A stretch of DNA of 64,000 nt, taken from contig JADKJC010000004.1 in assembly GCA_016722465.1 (NCBI GenBank), forward strand, positions 186,001 to 250,000, written 5' to 3'. The notes under the pieces were generated by a model. The model did no database searches. It was not told where the DNA came from and worked only from the letters and a program-made list of their open reading frames with translations. The stretch is from Chitinophagaceae bacterium. GTDB lineage: Bacteria; Bacteroidota; Bacteroidia; Chitinophagales; Chitinophagaceae. The position numbers were made by a program, and so were the translations under genes. Numbering within the stretch: the stretch's first letter is position 1; the number at the start of each line of letters is the position of its first letter. Below are positions 63,406-64,000 of this stretch, in pieces.

Positions 63406-64000
63406 TCACACCTGCAACAAGCCAGCTTTGTATAAAGTATTCACCGGTTTATTATCCCAGAATAATTCAAAATCTTCAAGTCCTGCTGCGTCATAGCTTT
63501 CTTTTATTTCCTGTAAAGTACAGACTTTGTCAGCCGCAGTTAATTTTTCAAACAGGTCCATCAGCCAGGTGCCTTCTGTTGCATTTACTTTAATATCGAA
63601 CACTTCTTTCTTTGCCTGGAAAGTTAGCGAACACATTTCCCAGCTGTTTCCTTTTTTTGATTTGGTAAATGTTTCTGCTACCGGCAGATTACCCAACCAT
63701 ATTATTTTGGTGTTGGGTTTATTGGTTGCCAATGCATCCTCTTCCAGGGCCATTGCAATAAAATCAGGAGGCACCGTTGTTTTCGGTGTTTTAAAATCAA
63801 ACCATTTGTGTAATGGATGGTCCAGGCAGGCACCATGCATAAAGTTGAGGAGTGATTTTTTTAAACCAAAACTAAATGCCGCATGATCGGCACCGACAGG
63901 ATCCGTATGATCAATATCATTGTTTGCAAAGCTGCCTGTTTCGTTGGTTTGTTTCAGCACTTTATATTTTTCCGGGTTCATACCAACCGGGCTGTGGGCT
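63406..64000 (-). CDS. Protein of unknown function, 5'-partial
   Basis: The frame is open to the right edge (AHSPVG precedes the Met at 63981), so the start is outside the window. The visible ~198 residues have no signal peptide and include KKSLLNFMHGACLDHPLHKW, a lipocalin-like strand region (SWEMCSLTFQAKKEVFDIKV) and the end DNKPVNTLYKAGLLQV. I do not recognise a family. Confidence 0.6.
   Translation of the reverse strand, partial: AHSPVGMNPEKYKVLKQTNETGSFANNDIDHTDPVGADHAAFSFGLKKSLLNFMHGACLDHPLHKWFDFKTPKTTVPPDFIAMALEEDALATNKPNTKIIWLGNLPVAETFTKSKKGNSWEMCSLTFQAKKEVFDIKVNATEGTWLMDLFEKLTAADKVCTLQEIKESYDAAGLEDFELFWDNKPVNTLYKAGLLQV

Overview
The window looks like a chromosomal piece of a Bacteroidota bacterium, most likely family Chitinophagaceae (Ferruginibacter/Sediminibacterium-like). 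The evidence is type IX secretion (T9SS) tails of both kinds, TAnnTTTG promoter elements, almost no Shine-Dalgarno sites, DUF4199 and GxxExxY genes, a CxxxY-type CcmE, and many large exported repeat proteins. More than twenty reading frames are broken by single-base indels, often at homopolymers. Most genes shown as frameshifted are probably intact in the cell and reflect an error-prone long-read assembly. A few are better explained as real decay.

Layout. 1-3.2 kb: end of a T9SS type B adhesin-like protein with six 141-bp repeats, then a spacer with a candidate small RNA. 3.2-7 kb (minus): a radical SAM protein, two related membrane proteins and an arginase-family ureohydrolase. 7.1-10.2 kb (plus): cytochrome c maturation genes ccmE and ccmF. 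10.2-11 kb (minus): four tRNA-Pro or tRNA-Pro-like genes with a small GIY-YIG nuclease. In two copies one tRNA arm is replaced by the same 15-nt GC-rich hairpin; this is the most unusual structure in the window. 11-16.7 kb (plus): a dihydroorotase homologue with lost metal ligands, DUF4199, a family 2 glycosyltransferase, GxxExxY, a family 4 glycosyltransferase and a heptose-kinase-like GHMP kinase (surface polysaccharide functions), all rich in frameshifts.

16.7-23.7 kb (plus): a compact run of YHS, DoxX, outer-membrane, DM13, YceI, DinB, NRDE and ATP-grasp genes ending in an ECF sigma factor and a zinc-finger partner, probably an envelope or redox stress module. 24.4-30.1 kb: a Crp/Fnr regulator followed by a perfect GGTGAC-N4-GTCACC palindrome and a promoter, then two T9SS type A propeller proteins. 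30.5-35.2 kb: saccharopine-dehydrogenase-like protein, DUF4406, another Crp-like regulator, a polysaccharide lyase and a beta-barrel-like protein. 35.4-42.2 kb: a possible JAMM-like secreted protein, a decayed MG2 protein, a GAF histidine kinase, DUF4342, GNAT, YqgE and an AraC regulator. 42.2-45.3 kb: hybrid kinase, Hpt and response regulator phosphorelay with a 21-residue coiled-coil repeat.

45.4-49 kb: a possible IS fragment, a lipoprotein and an EF-G paralogue. 49.4-55.3 kb (minus): a block of exported proteins (CBM48-like tandem, duplicated retropepsin-like, YWFD-repeat, two beta-helix paralogues). 55.4-61.5 kb: PHB-depolymerase-like esterase, an intact MG2/TonB-plug protein, an internally deleted metallo-beta-lactamase, a TlpA-like protein, a FemAB-like transferase and a GreA-like protein. 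61.6-64 kb: a Tat-exported Gfo/Idh/MocA oxidoreductase, a rhodanese lipoprotein and a partial unknown gene. No CRISPR array, rRNA, replication origin or intact transposon was seen.
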